DNA from: Nitrospirota bacterium
GTDB lineage: Bacteria > JACPQY01
Length of the DNA stretch: 33,631 nt
Direction: 5' to 3'
Assembly (NCBI GenBank): GCA_016180645.1
Contig: JACPAV010000037.1
Span: forward strand, 1 to 33,631
Under the pieces are notes generated by a model. The model was given only the letters and a program-made list of their open reading frames with translations. It had not been told where the DNA came from and did no database searches. The position numbers were made by a program, and so were the translations under genes. Of the stretch, positions 23,350-31,776 are shown one piece after another (within the stretch, counting starts at the first letter, position 1; every line of letters begins with the position of its first letter).

Positions 23350-24299
23350 TCAAGATGAGCCTCGTTAAGAGGCGGGCTGAGCGCCGGAAAGCTTGGGGGA
23401 TATTGGGGCTGGTTGGGGTGATCTCCCTGTTCTGGAGTGCATCCTCTTCGTCTTTCCCGGTGATAGAGCGGTCGTCCGCTACGATGGCCTGCCCCGTCCT
23501 GCCCATTCCCTCGCATCGGGCCATCGATTTCTATACGCGGCTCCTCTCGAGCGAGGAACGGAAATACACCCTGGAATCGAGCTTGGGGCGGTCCGGGCTC
23601 TATCTGAAATTCATTCAGGATGTGCTCTGCCAGCACCGCGTACCCCGCGCGCTGGCCTACTTGGTCCTCGTGGAAAGCCATTTCGACGCCCAGGCGGAAT
23701 CCACCGCGGGCGCGAAAGGCCTATGGCAGTTGACGCCTGCGACGGCCCGGAGCCTCGGGCTTCGCGTAGACGGCATGGTGGATGAGCGGGGCGATCCGGA
23801 GCTGTCCACTTACGCGGCGGCGGTCCACTTGCGGTATCTGTTCGAGCGTTTTGGTTCCTGGGACATGGCGTTGGCGGCCTACAACGCGGGCCAAGGCCGG
23901 GTGGCGGAAGCGATTCGCGACGGCGGGACGCGGAAATTTTGGGATCTGCGGGCGCAGGAGCTGCTGCCGTATCAAACGCGCAACTACGTCCCAAAGTTCT
24001 ACGCCGTCGTGCAGTTGGCCCGCGATCCCGAGCGATTCGGCCTCGGCCCGATCGAATATCTTGCGCCTCAGCCCCTCACGGGTATCCACGTGGACCCTTG
24101 GATGGACCCGAAGGCACTCGCCGTATTGCTCGGCGTGCCGGTGGGCAATCTTCGTTTCTGGAACCCCCACCTGGGGGAGGCATTCTTCACGCGGCCGGCC
24201 TCATCCTTCGGCGGGGGGGTGCGCTTTGGGAGATCTGATCCCGTGCGAGTCCGAGTGCCCTTTGACCGCGCTGCGATCTGGCAGGACTTGACGTCCTGA
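23343..24299 (+). CDS. Membrane-anchored lytic transglycosylase, SLT (MltD-like) family
   Basis: Cleaves peptidoglycan glycan strands with formation of 1,6-anhydro ends, in the periplasm. From ATG 23343 the protein has 318 residues: basic N-terminus, one hydrophobic segment (about 18-33) acting as signal or anchor, then the SLT domain. Catalytic Glu111 lies in LVLVESHFDAQAES, followed by GAKGLWQLTPATARSLGL (123-140) and AYNAGQGRV (179-187). The C-terminal part (LAVLLGVPVGNLRFWNPHLG) resembles the LysM-like tail of MltD. Alternative starts are ATG 23331 and ATG 23355; none has a good ribosome-binding site. Confidence 0.9.
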   Translation: MTLKMSLVKRRAERRKAWGILGLVGVISLFWSASSSSFPVIERSSATMACPVLPIPSHRAIDFYTRLLSSEERKYTLESSLGRSGLYLKFIQDVLCQHRVPRALAYLVLVESHFDAQAESTAGAKGLWQLTPATARSLGLRVDGMVDERGDPELSTYAAAVHLRYLFERFGSWDMALAAYNAGQGRVAEAIRDGGTRKFWDLRAQELLPYQTRNYVPKFYAVVQLARDPERFGLGPIEYLAPQPLTGIHVDPWMDPKALAVLLGVPVGNLRFWNPHLGEAFFTRPASSFGGGVRFGRSDPVRVRVPFDRAAIWQDLTS

Positions 24300-24329
24300 C
24301 GGCCGCCGGCCCTCACCCGCCTCCTTTCG

Positions 24330-24358
24330 TGGACTTCCCCCGGGGCTTCTGGTAGGTT
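24330..24358 (+). promoter_or_regulatory. Weak candidate leaderless promoter of lgt
   Basis: TGGACT (24330-24335), 17 nt, TAGGTT (24353-24358) with a TGG extension, six bases, then the GTG start at 24365. Both boxes are imperfect, but the spacing is the same as for the other candidate leaderless promoters. Confidence 0.3.
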
Positions 24359-24364
24359 GCCGCG

Positions 24365-25222
24365 GTGCATCCGATACTCCTGAAAATCGGCCCGATCACG
24401 ATCTATACGTTCGGAGTCATGCTCTCGCTGGGCTTCATCATCGGAAGTTCCATCGCGGCGCGGGGCATCCGGGAAGAAAAGGGCGACGTCCAAAAATTCT
24501 GGGACCTCTGCTTCTGGATCTTCGTGGCCGGCATCGTGGGTTCGAGACTCCACTATGTTCTCGTCAACATCGGCGACTTCTTCGACGCCTGTTTCTACCC
24601 GGAGAAGCTCGGGCTGACGGAGAGCTCCTGCGCCGAAGCGATCATGGTCTGGAAGGGCGGCTTGGCCTTCTTCGGCGGCTTCATCCTGGCTTTCCTGGTG
24701 AGCATCGCCTACCTGAAGCGGAAGGGCATCAATCCGTGGCAGTGGTCCGATATCATCGCGCCGTGCGTGTTCCTGGGACTCGGCATCGGGCGCCTCGGCT
24801 GCTTCTCCGCGGCGGACGATTTCGGGAAGCCCACGGACCTTCCGTGGGCCATGAAGTTTCCGAATCTGGTCGGCTATCCGGACCTCGAAAACGTGCCCAT
24901 TCATCCCACGCAGCTCTACATGCTGGCCAAGGACGTGCTTGTTTTCCTGGTCGGTTTCGTCTGGCTCCGAAAACGGAAGCAGTTCCACGGTCAGGTGACC
25001 TTCGTATGCATCGCCCTGTACTCCTTCCTGAGATTCTGGGTGGAGGTGCTGCGAGGCGACTACCGCCGGGGCTTCATTCTTAAAGTGGATGTCCTCTCGC
25101 CGCAAGGACCAGATTTTCTCTCCAACGCTCAACTCATCGCCATTGTCCTGTTCCTGACGTCTCTGTTGATGCTTGTGATCATGAGCCGTCGCTCGAAGCC
25201 CGTTCCATCGAAAGTGAGATAG
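24365..25222 (+). CDS. lgt: Prolipoprotein diacylglyceryl transferase
   Basis: Transfers diacylglycerol from phosphatidylglycerol to the lipobox Cys of prolipoproteins in the inner membrane. The 285-residue protein has about seven membrane segments and the family sequence GLGIGRLGCF, then FGKPTDLPWAM and HPTQLYM, and ALYSFLRFWVEVLRGD. The block VWKGGLAFFGGF has Phe where the E. coli enzyme has an important His; aromatic residues at this place are seen in other lineages, so activity is still expected. The start is GTG at 24365. It precedes the ccm genes by 46 bp and may be co-transcribed. It would modify the two lipoproteins at the window edges. Confidence 0.95.
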   Translation: MHPILLKIGPITIYTFGVMLSLGFIIGSSIAARGIREEKGDVQKFWDLCFWIFVAGIVGSRLHYVLVNIGDFFDACFYPEKLGLTESSCAEAIMVWKGGLAFFGGFILAFLVSIAYLKRKGINPWQWSDIIAPCVFLGLGIGRLGCFSAADDFGKPTDLPWAMKFPNLVGYPDLENVPIHPTQLYMLAKDVLVFLVGFVWLRKRKQFHGQVTFVCIALYSFLRFWVEVLRGDYRRGFILKVDVLSPQGPDFLSNAQLIAIVLFLTSLLMLVIMSRRSKPVPSKVR

Positions 25223-25268
25223 CCGGTTTCGGGTGGTGAGGCGCTGAAGATCCCCGCCTGAATTCTTC

Positions 25269-25940
25269 ATGCCCGGTTCTGCGGTTCACTTCCACGGCGT
25301 CACCAAACGGCTGGGCGGCCGGCCTGTACTCTCCGAGCTCGAAATGGACATCCCCGAAGGGCGCGCGGTGGCGGTCATCGGCCACAACGCCTCCGGAAAA
25401 ACGACGCTGCTGAACGTGATCTCCACGCTGTGGGCAATCGACGGCGGGGAAGGGAGCGTGATGGGGCTCGATCTCCGGAAGAAGAAGGGGGAGATCCGGC
25501 GGCGGGTGGGGTATGCGGCGCATGATTGCCATTTGTATGCCGAGCTCAGCGTCGAGGAAAATCTCAGGTTCTTCGCGCGTCTTTACGGAGTGGACGACTC
25601 CGCGAAGCGAATCGCCGAGATGATCGAATGGTTCCAGGTGGGGACCTACGCGCGTTCCCTGGTGCGCGAGCTCTCGGCCGGCTACCGGAAGCGCATCAGC
25701 ATCATCAAGGCGCTCCTGCATCAGCCGGAAGTCCTCCTCTTGGATGAGCCCTTTGCCAATCTGGATCCCTCCGCGAAAGGCATCGTGGAGGAGGCGGTGC
25801 GGGCCTTCGCCTCGGTGGGCACGGTCGTCATGACGGCCCATTCCCTCGAGGGTGTGCCCCTCTTTGTGAAGGAAAAAGTCTTTCTGCGAAAAGGACGCGT
25901 GGCGCATCAGGATGAGGCTTCGCTCCTGACGTCGATCTGA
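25269..25940 (+). CDS. ccmA: Heme exporter ATP-binding protein CcmA
   Basis: ATPase of the CcmAB(CD) complex that releases holo-CcmE in cytochrome c maturation system I. The 223 residues hold Walker A as GHNASGKT (38-45, with Ala-Ser where most have Gly-Ala), LSAGYRKRISIIKALL as the signature region, Walker B VLLLDEPFANLDP and the switch His in MTAHSLEG. The Arg-rich signature LSAGYRKR rather than LSGGQ is normal for CcmA. It starts the ccm series, 3 bp before ccmB. Confidence 0.9.
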   Translation: MPGSAVHFHGVTKRLGGRPVLSELEMDIPEGRAVAVIGHNASGKTTLLNVISTLWAIDGGEGSVMGLDLRKKKGEIRRRVGYAAHDCHLYAELSVEENLRFFARLYGVDDSAKRIAEMIEWFQVGTYARSLVRELSAGYRKRISIIKALLHQPEVLLLDEPFANLDPSAKGIVEEAVRAFASVGTVVMTAHSLEGVPLFVKEKVFLRKGRVAHQDEASLLTSI

Positions 25941-25943
25941 ACC

Positions 25944-26621
25944 ATGTTGTCCCAGGCTCTCTGGATCGCGATCAAGGATATCCGGTTGGATTGGCGGACC
26001 CGCCGCGAAGTGCTCGGGCTCATCACCCTGGGCGTGGTGTGTCTCTTGATCTTTGGGCTCTCGTTCGCCGGTGGACACGGCGCCCAGAAGCCGACGACGG
26101 CGGTCCTGTTTCTCCCCTACTGGGTGACCGTACTTTTCCTGCTCCTTCTGTCCACGTTGTGGATCTTTGAGCGGGAGAGGCAGAACGGCACCCTCTCCGC
26201 CCTCATTCTGGGATGTCGGGACACATCCAGCATCTTCATCGGGAAGTGCATCGCCTATTTTGTCCGCCATGCCGTGATCCAGGCGGTGCTGATGCTTCTC
26301 TTTCTCACCTTCAACAACAAGATGACGCTCGACACCCTGGGATGGTTTGCCGTCCTCAATCTGCTGGTCACCGTCGCGTTCACGGCGCTCGGCGTGCTCA
26401 CCTCGGCGATGCTGACCCAGTCGGGGGTTACCGGTTCCCTGGGTGGCGTGCTCCTTTTTCCCCTATTGATCCCGGTCATATTGGCGGCGGTGGCAGCTAT
26501 GGAAGACTCTACCTTGATGACAAGCACGGGTTTCAATAACTGGATCGAGCTTCTCGTGGCCGGGGACATCCTGTTCGTTGCCTTTCCGGTCGTGATTTTT
26601 GATAAGATCATTGAGGGGTAA
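25944..26621 (+). CDS. ccmB: Heme exporter membrane protein CcmB
   Basis: Membrane partner of CcmA, 225 residues with six hydrophobic segments. The first cytoplasmic stretch KDIRLDWRTRREVLG is the usual CcmB opening, and FERERQNGTLSALIL after the second segment is the conserved cytoplasmic loop that contacts the ATPase. Spacing of 3 bp from ccmA and 5 bp to ccmC indicates one message. Confidence 0.92.
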   Translation: MLSQALWIAIKDIRLDWRTRREVLGLITLGVVCLLIFGLSFAGGHGAQKPTTAVLFLPYWVTVLFLLLLSTLWIFERERQNGTLSALILGCRDTSSIFIGKCIAYFVRHAVIQAVLMLLFLTFNNKMTLDTLGWFAVLNLLVTVAFTALGVLTSAMLTQSGVTGSLGGVLLFPLLIPVILAAVAAMEDSTLMTSTGFNNWIELLVAGDILFVAFPVVIFDKIIEG

Positions 26622-26626
26622 GACTG

Positions 26627-27280
26627 ATGGGTGTACTTCTCATGTTGCTAGCCTACCTGCTTCTCGGGGCGGGAACCTACTTGGCTTTTGCCGAGGCGCC
26701 GGCGGAGGCGTACCAAGGCCAGCTTTACCGGCTGATCTATCTCCACGTGCCCTGCGCCTGGATGACGTTTCTGGCGTACACGGGCATGGCCCTAACCAGT
26801 GCGCTCTACCTGTGGAAGAAGAATCAACGATGGGATCGGATGGCTTCGTCCTCGGCTGAGGCGGGACTGGTTTTCAACGCCATCACGCTGATGACCGGCG
26901 CCATCTGGGGGAAGCCCGTCTGGGGCGTTTGGTGGACGTGGGACGCACGGCTCACGACCACACTGATCCTGCTGTTCATCTTTCTCGGCTACATGCTCTT
27001 GCGCGCATTCTCCGAGGATCCTGAAAAGCGGGCCCGGTTCTCCGCGGTGTATGCGTTGATCGGGTTTTTCGATATTCCCTTGATACACTTCTCCGTGAAA
27101 TGGTGGAGAACGCTCCATCAGGGGCCCTCGTTCGGACCGGGGACGGAAGGGCTTGTGGGTAAGCCCATCATGATCCTGGTGCTTCTCAACTTTCACGCCT
27201 TCATTTTGTTGTACGCGAGCTGGATGGTCCGGCGTACCGCCTCGCTGAAGAAAGAAGCGGCGCAGGGGGCGGTGTCGTGA
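26627..27280 (+). CDS. ccmC: Heme-handling protein CcmC
   Basis: Loads heme on CcmE at the outer face of the inner membrane. The 217 residues form six membrane segments with the tryptophan-rich WWD motif WGVWWTWDARLTT near 103-115, and external histidines in LHVPCAW (near 42) and in the IHFSVKWWRTLHQG loop that serve as heme ligands in the family. The stop TGA overlaps the GTG of ccmD. Confidence 0.95.
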   Translation: MGVLLMLLAYLLLGAGTYLAFAEAPAEAYQGQLYRLIYLHVPCAWMTFLAYTGMALTSALYLWKKNQRWDRMASSSAEAGLVFNAITLMTGAIWGKPVWGVWWTWDARLTTTLILLFIFLGYMLLRAFSEDPEKRARFSAVYALIGFFDIPLIHFSVKWWRTLHQGPSFGPGTEGLVGKPIMILVLLNFHAFILLYASWMVRRTASLKKEAAQGAVS

Positions 27281-27378
27281 CCGGTGGCTGGTCCTACATC
27301 ATCGGGGGCTACGTGGTGACGTTTACCCTCATCGCCGCCTATGAGATCTTCTTGCTGACCCGAAGGAGAAAATCGTGA
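27277..27378 (+). CDS. ccmD: Heme exporter small subunit CcmD
   Basis: A 33-residue single-pass protein, GTG start at 27277 overlapping the ccmC stop and TGA at 27376-27378 overlapping the ccmE start. It has a Gly-Trp-Ser-Tyr opening, one membrane segment (YVVTFTLIAAYEIFLL) and a basic end (TRRRKS), exactly the CcmD plan. CcmD stabilises CcmC-CcmE and is needed to release holo-CcmE. It is at the short end for the family. Confidence 0.85.
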   Translation: MTGGWSYIIGGYVVTFTLIAAYEIFLLTRRRKS

Positions 27379-27797
27379 CCAAGACCCGATGGATCGCCCT
27401 GGCCGTGGCGGTGCTGGCCGTGGTCTTCCTCGTTTATCGAGGAACGCGCACGGGCATGGTCTATTACTACACGCCGACCGAGATCAAGGCCCTGACTTCC
27501 GATCAAATGCGTGAACGAATCCGCGTGGGCGGATTGGTGGAACATGGCAGTTTGGTGAAGGAGCCCGGAACCCTCCGGATGACCTTCCGAATCACGGACG
27601 GAGCGCAATCGGTGGACGTCGAGTTCAAGGGCGCCCCTCCGGATCTCTTCACAGATGGAAAAGGCGCGGTGGCCGAGGGGACGATCTCTCCCGGCGGGCC
27701 GTTCATGGCGGACAATATCATGGTCAAACATTCCGAAGAGTACAAACCCGTGTACGGCGCGCCCACCGGTCACAAGCCTGACTTTGAGACAAAATAG
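27375..27797 (+). CDS. ccmE: Cytochrome c-type biogenesis heme chaperone CcmE
   Basis: Periplasmic heme carrier anchored by an N-terminal segment (about 7-21). The 140 residues include the beta-barrel domain with RIRVGGLVEHGSL and VDVEFKGAPPDLF and the heme-binding end KHSEEYKP: His119 is the residue that binds heme covalently and Tyr123 is the partner in the HxxxY motif. The GTG start overlaps the ccmD stop. HxxxY means the classical rather than the archaeal-type Cys variant. Confidence 0.95.
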   Translation: MTKTRWIALAVAVLAVVFLVYRGTRTGMVYYYTPTEIKALTSDQMRERIRVGGLVEHGSLVKEPGTLRMTFRITDGAQSVDVEFKGAPPDLFTDGKGAVAEGTISPGGPFMADNIMVKHSEEYKPVYGAPTGHKPDFETK

Positions 27798-27815
27798 GGG
27801 TCTCTGTCTGCCCTC

Positions 27816-29789
27816 ATGACGGATCTCGGGCACTTCGCGCTCCTGTTGACGATTCCGCTGGCCGCATTCGGAATCCTGGCATCCGTATTTGGGCAGATCC
27901 GCCACCGGCCCGAGTTCATCGTGGCCGCCCATCGCGCCCTGTTCGCCACGGCGGGCACTCTCACGCTGGCCATGGTCGCCCTTACCGGGGCGTTCCTGCT
28001 GCGGGATTTCAGCGTGTCGTTCGTGGCGGGCCATTCGAGTGCGCAAATGCCGTGGTACTACACGTTCGCGGCCCTCTGGGGAGGACAGGAAGGTTCGCTC
28101 CTCCTGTGGGTCTGGGTTCAATCGCTCTACGGCACGTTCTCCATCCTCGCCACGCGAAGGAAACTGCCTGAGCTTGCCGGCACGGCAAGCGCCATCTTCT
28201 GCCTCATCATTCTCTTCTTCTCCGTCACGCTCGCGTTCGCGGGCAACCCCTTCGCGCGACTCTTCCCGGTGCCCACGGATGGCGGCGGCCTGAATCCGCT
28301 GCTTCAGCATCCGCTCATGGTCATCCATCCGCCGATGCTCTATGCCGGATTGATCGGGACCTCCGTGCCGTTCGCCTTCGCCATGGCCGCGCTCGTCCAC
28401 CGCCGGATGGATCCGCTGTGGATCCACCTCAGCCGCAAGTGGGCTTTGTTTTGCTGGATCTGTCTGACGACCGGCGTGGTACTCGGAGGATTCTGGGCTT
28501 ATGTGGAATTGGGTTGGGGCGGCTATTGGGCGTGGGACCCGGTGGAGAACGCCTCGTTCATGCCTTGGCTCACGCTCACGGCCTATTTCCATTCGACGAT
28601 GGTGCAAGAGCGCCGGCGCCTGCTGGCCGGTTGGAATATCGTCCTCATCATCCTGACCTATGCCCTCACGCTTTTCGGAACGTTTCTCACGCGGAGCGGC
28701 GTGATCTCGTCTGTCCATTCCTTCGCTCTGTCCAACATCGGTCCGTTTTTCCTCTCCTTCGTGAGCGTTCTCTCGGTGGCCAGTTTCATGTTGCTCATCG
28801 TTCAGCGGCCCAAGATGCGCGGTCCGGTGGAGGAGCAGATCGAACATCCCGTCTCGCGCGAGAGCAGCATGCTCATCAACAACCTGTTTCTCCTAAGCAG
28901 CGCCTTCGTCGTCTTCTGGGGCACGATATTTCCCGTGGTGACGGAGGCGATTCGTGGGACAAAAATCAGCGTCGGCGCCCCCTTCTTCAACACCGCACTG
29001 GGTCCCGTGGGATTGGTCCTGCTGGGACTGATGGGCATAGCGCAGATGATTCCCTGGCGGAAGACCTCCGCGGGCCGTTTCTCGCGCAACGTGGGGATCC
29101 CGCTCCTCGCCGGGGCGGCTGCGGGGGCCGGCGCCTGGATGTTCAAGCCTCTGGTTCCTTTCGCCCTGGGTGTCGGCTTCAGTGGATTCGTGGTCGCAGG
29201 GCTCGTCTGGGAACTGATCGTGAGCACCCGGGCAAGGCGGCGACTCCACGGGGAACCGCCGCTGGATGCGGCCATCGGCGTCGTCACTCGCCAGCGCCGT
29301 AGAGTGGGCGGGTTCGTCTCCCACGTGGGTTCGGCGGTCCTGGCCCTCGGCATCATGGGCTCCTTCTTCAACACGGAAGAGGAGAAGCATCTGAAGCCAG
29401 GAGCGGACATGCAAGTGAAGAACTATTCGATCCGGTTCGAACGGCTCGATCGGGATCACGGTCCCAACTACTTCGCCTACCGGGGCGTCTTGGCCGTTCA
29501 GCGCGACGGAGCCCCCCTCGGTGCAATGTCCCCGGAGCGACGGATCTACCCCAACCAGAATGAACCGACCACCGAGGTGGCGTTGCGCCAGTTTCCATCG
29601 GAGGATTTGTACGTCGTCCTGGCGGACTACGACAAGGCCGGCGAGTGGGTGGTGCTCAAGGTCTTTGTGAAGCCTTTGGTGTCGCTCGTGTGGCTCGGAT
29701 GGTTGATTCTTGTGAGTGGCGCCTTGTGGGCGTTCACGGGACGGAGTCTCGCGGTGTCGGCGCGAGAACCGGGGGCGGGGGCGGCGTGA
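27816..29789 (+). CDS. ccmF: Cytochrome c heme lyase subunit CcmF
   Basis: Large membrane core of the heme lyase, 657 residues with about 14-15 hydrophobic segments. It has WGGQEGSLLLWVW near 88-100, HPPMLYAG near 170, the WWD motif GWGGYWAWDPVENASFMPWL near 235-254, LTRSGVISSVHSF near 292-304 and FFNTEEEKHLKPG in the periplasmic domain. The conserved histidines of these loops are present. The stop overlaps the ccmG start by four bases. Confidence 0.96.
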   Translation: MTDLGHFALLLTIPLAAFGILASVFGQIRHRPEFIVAAHRALFATAGTLTLAMVALTGAFLLRDFSVSFVAGHSSAQMPWYYTFAALWGGQEGSLLLWVWVQSLYGTFSILATRRKLPELAGTASAIFCLIILFFSVTLAFAGNPFARLFPVPTDGGGLNPLLQHPLMVIHPPMLYAGLIGTSVPFAFAMAALVHRRMDPLWIHLSRKWALFCWICLTTGVVLGGFWAYVELGWGGYWAWDPVENASFMPWLTLTAYFHSTMVQERRRLLAGWNIVLIILTYALTLFGTFLTRSGVISSVHSFALSNIGPFFLSFVSVLSVASFMLLIVQRPKMRGPVEEQIEHPVSRESSMLINNLFLLSSAFVVFWGTIFPVVTEAIRGTKISVGAPFFNTALGPVGLVLLGLMGIAQMIPWRKTSAGRFSRNVGIPLLAGAAAGAGAWMFKPLVPFALGVGFSGFVVAGLVWELIVSTRARRRLHGEPPLDAAIGVVTRQRRRVGGFVSHVGSAVLALGIMGSFFNTEEEKHLKPGADMQVKNYSIRFERLDRDHGPNYFAYRGVLAVQRDGAPLGAMSPERRIYPNQNEPTTEVALRQFPSEDLYVVLADYDKAGEWVVLKVFVKPLVSLVWLGWLILVSGALWAFTGRSLAVSAREPGAGAA

Positions 29790-30403
29790 CCTCCACTGCC
29801 GTGAAATCGAGGACGGGGATCGCAGTGGTCGCGCTGGTGATCGTGGCGGGTGCCTTCACATTGATTTTTGCGCACGGGCTGACGCAAGACCCGAGGTCCA
29901 TTCCGACGCCGCTGATCGGCCAACCGGCGCCGGCCTTCACCCTTATGAGTTTGGACGGGAAAGAAATCAGCCTCTCCGACTACGCGGGGAGGGCGGTCGT
30001 CCTCAATTTCTGGTCCTCCTGGTGCGTGCCCTGCCGCGATGAAGCGGATCTTCTCGAATCGATCGCACAGCACTTCAAAGGGCGCGAGGTCAATGTTCTG
30101 GGGGTCAACATCCAGGACGAGCCGGAGGCGGCGAAGAAATTCGTTGCGGAGGAAGGGATGACCTTCCCGAATGTGGTGGATACGGACGGCCGACTGTCGA
30201 TTGCGTATGGCGTCTACGGCGTTCCAGAGACGTTCTTTGTGGATCGATCGGGACGCATTGCGGACAAAATCACGGGTCCGGTGAGCGTTGAGAACTTCCG
30301 AGCAGGTCTTGAGAAGTTGGCGCCCCTCGCATCGCATGGCACGGGAGCGGAGGGATCGAATCCTCATTCTGTTTCTGCGCCGGTGCATGGGAAGATGCCA
30401 TGA
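29786..30403 (+). CDS. ccmG: Thiol:disulfide oxidoreductase CcmG/TlpA-like
   Basis: Membrane-tethered thioredoxin that keeps the apocytochrome CxxCH cysteines reduced. The 205 residues start with GTG at 29786 inside the ccmF stop. One anchor segment (about 11-30) is followed by the fold with FWSSWCVPCRDE, active Cys80 and Cys83, and GVYGVPETFFVDRSGRI containing the cis-Pro. The end has a Ser/Gly/His-rich tail of about 25 residues. An upstream reading would run over ccmF and has no homology. Confidence 0.92.
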   Translation: MTSTAVKSRTGIAVVALVIVAGAFTLIFAHGLTQDPRSIPTPLIGQPAPAFTLMSLDGKEISLSDYAGRAVVLNFWSSWCVPCRDEADLLESIAQHFKGREVNVLGVNIQDEPEAAKKFVAEEGMTFPNVVDTDGRLSIAYGVYGVPETFFVDRSGRIADKITGPVSVENFRAGLEKLAPLASHGTGAEGSNPHSVSAPVHGKMP

Positions 30404-30855
30404 GACCGATCCGCGGGATCTTTCCTTTGGTCTTGGTTTCAGCTTGCATCGTTTCACAGGTCGCCAACGCCGGAGATGCCATGGATGAGCGCGTAAAGGC
30501 ATTGACTCAGGACCTGCGGTGCCCGGTCTGCCAGAATCTCTCCGTGGCCGATTCGCCCTCCTCCATGGCCGGGCAGATGCGTACGTTTGTTCGCGAAGAA
30601 CTGAGCAAGGGAAAGAGCGAGGAGGAAGTGAAATCCTATCTCGAACAGAAGTACGGCGAGTGGATCCTGCTCGATCCACCCAAGCGCGGCCTCAATTGGG
30701 GTTTGTGGATCGGTGGACCTGCGATCCTCGGCTTTGGACTGCTGGCCGTATTGGTGTGGCTGAAGCGACACCGACGCCCCATCGAAATCGTCAGCCGCGA
30801 GGTGTCGCCGGAGGTGTCGGAACGCGTTCGGAAAGCCCTGAAGGTACTGGATTGA
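30400..30855 (+). CDS. ccmH: Cytochrome c-type biogenesis protein CcmH
   Basis: Holds apocytochrome thiols for the lyase. The 151 residues have a signal peptide cleaved near Ala24, the RCPVCQNLSVADS motif with Cys41 and Cys44, a three-helix domain ending EWILLDPP, and a membrane segment near 99-119 with a basic cytoplasmic tail. This is the short CcmH, without the fused TPR part of E. coli CcmH. It overlaps ccmG by four bases and the next gene by one. Confidence 0.94.
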   Translation: MRPIRGIFPLVLVSACIVSQVANAGDAMDERVKALTQDLRCPVCQNLSVADSPSSMAGQMRTFVREELSKGKSEEEVKSYLEQKYGEWILLDPPKRGLNWGLWIGGPAILGFGLLAVLVWLKRHRRPIEIVSREVSPEVSERVRKALKVLD

Positions 30856-31115
30856 TGTTTGTTCTACTTGTTTGCGCCGCCCTTCTTGCAGCCGCGTTCT
30901 TCTGGGTCGCCCGTCCGGTTTTGACCGGGCGTGACGCCCTGGAGAAGGTTGCCCCAATGGAGTCCGAGAACTGGCAACTCAATGCGGTCCTCCAGCAAAT
31001 CAGGGAAATCGAATTGGATTTTCATGCCGGCAGACTTTCGGCCGCGGACTACGAAGGCCTGCGCAAGCATTACGAGTCCCGAGCCGGGGAGTTGTTGGAG
31101 GGGTCATCGAAATGA
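30855..31115 (+). CDS. Short CcmI-like protein
   Basis: An 86-residue protein, ATG 30855 sharing a base with the ccmH stop. The N-terminal membrane segment (about 2-18) is followed by a short linker and a helical region LNAVLQQIREIELDFHAGRL, then SAADYEGLRKHYESRAGELL. This is the pattern seen just after the first membrane segment of CcmI, but the TPR domain that binds the apocytochrome tail is missing. In many deltaproteobacterial ccm operons a short protein of this form fills the place of CcmI. Its stop overlaps the next ATG as ATGA. Confidence 0.75.
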   Translation: MFVLLVCAALLAAAFFWVARPVLTGRDALEKVAPMESENWQLNAVLQQIREIELDFHAGRLSAADYEGLRKHYESRAGELLEGSSK

Positions 31116-31711
31116 GGACGATCGGGTATGGGGTGGCCCTGATCTTCATGGCCGTCTCATCGGCCCGCGCCGAAGAGATGATGCAATACCGCAAGGAAAT
31201 GCTGGTGTTGGACGTGGAAGAGGGTGCGATTTCCGTCACCCAGGTCATCTTTCCGGCGGGGGCCGTGGACTCGCTCAACTTCAGCGTGCCGCGGGGAGCG
31301 AGGAATGTGGAGCTACAGAACGGGTTTTCCGATCCGGCGCCCACGGCGCTGGACGACACGCGGTACTTCGCGAAAGTCGAGCCGGGCGCCATGCCGCTCA
31401 TCGTGCGGTACCAAGTTCGCACCTTGGGCCGCAGTTACCGCTTTGAGAAACCGAGAGATACCGACGCCACCGACCTGAAGATTTTTGCGAGTCACGTGCG
31501 CCCGGCCCCGAAAGTGACGGATGCTCGGTTCGACGGGCTGGAGTCGCTGGGCCAGGGTCTCTACTACTCGTTTGTGGTGGATGCTTCGAAAAGGAACGAG
31601 CCTCTTGTGATCGAGTTCTCCAGACTTCCCCTCAACCCCATCTACCTTCGCCTGCTCACCGTCGCCTTCGGCGTTTCCCTCGCCGCCCTCTTCCTCAAGA
31701 AACGCGTCTGA
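31112..31711 (+). CDS. Unknown exported, C-terminally anchored protein at the end of the ccm operon
   Basis: A 199-residue protein translationally coupled to the ccmI-like gene. Residues 1-20 are a signal peptide ending Ser-Ala-Arg-Ala. The exported part (about 21-170) is predicted beta-rich with no cysteine, and a C-terminal membrane segment (about 175-194) ends in Lys-Lys-Arg. The segment GAVDSLNFSVPRGARNVEL, followed by a stretch on membrane-face sugars or lipids, is not recognised. The four-base overlap says it is made together with the Ccm proteins, so a role in the lyase or apocytochrome delivery is possible, but no family is recognised. Confidence 0.75.
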   Translation: MRTIGYGVALIFMAVSSARAEEMMQYRKEMLVLDVEEGAISVTQVIFPAGAVDSLNFSVPRGARNVELQNGFSDPAPTALDDTRYFAKVEPGAMPLIVRYQVRTLGRSYRFEKPRDTDATDLKIFASHVRPAPKVTDARFDGLESLGQGLYYSFVVDASKRNEPLVIEFSRLPLNPIYLRLLTVAFGVSLAALFLKKRV

Positions 31712-31776
31712 AGGCCTTCCTCGCCCGTTGCCCAAGGCACTTGCATGGGAGGGGGGAGGGCGTGTAGTAAAACCCT

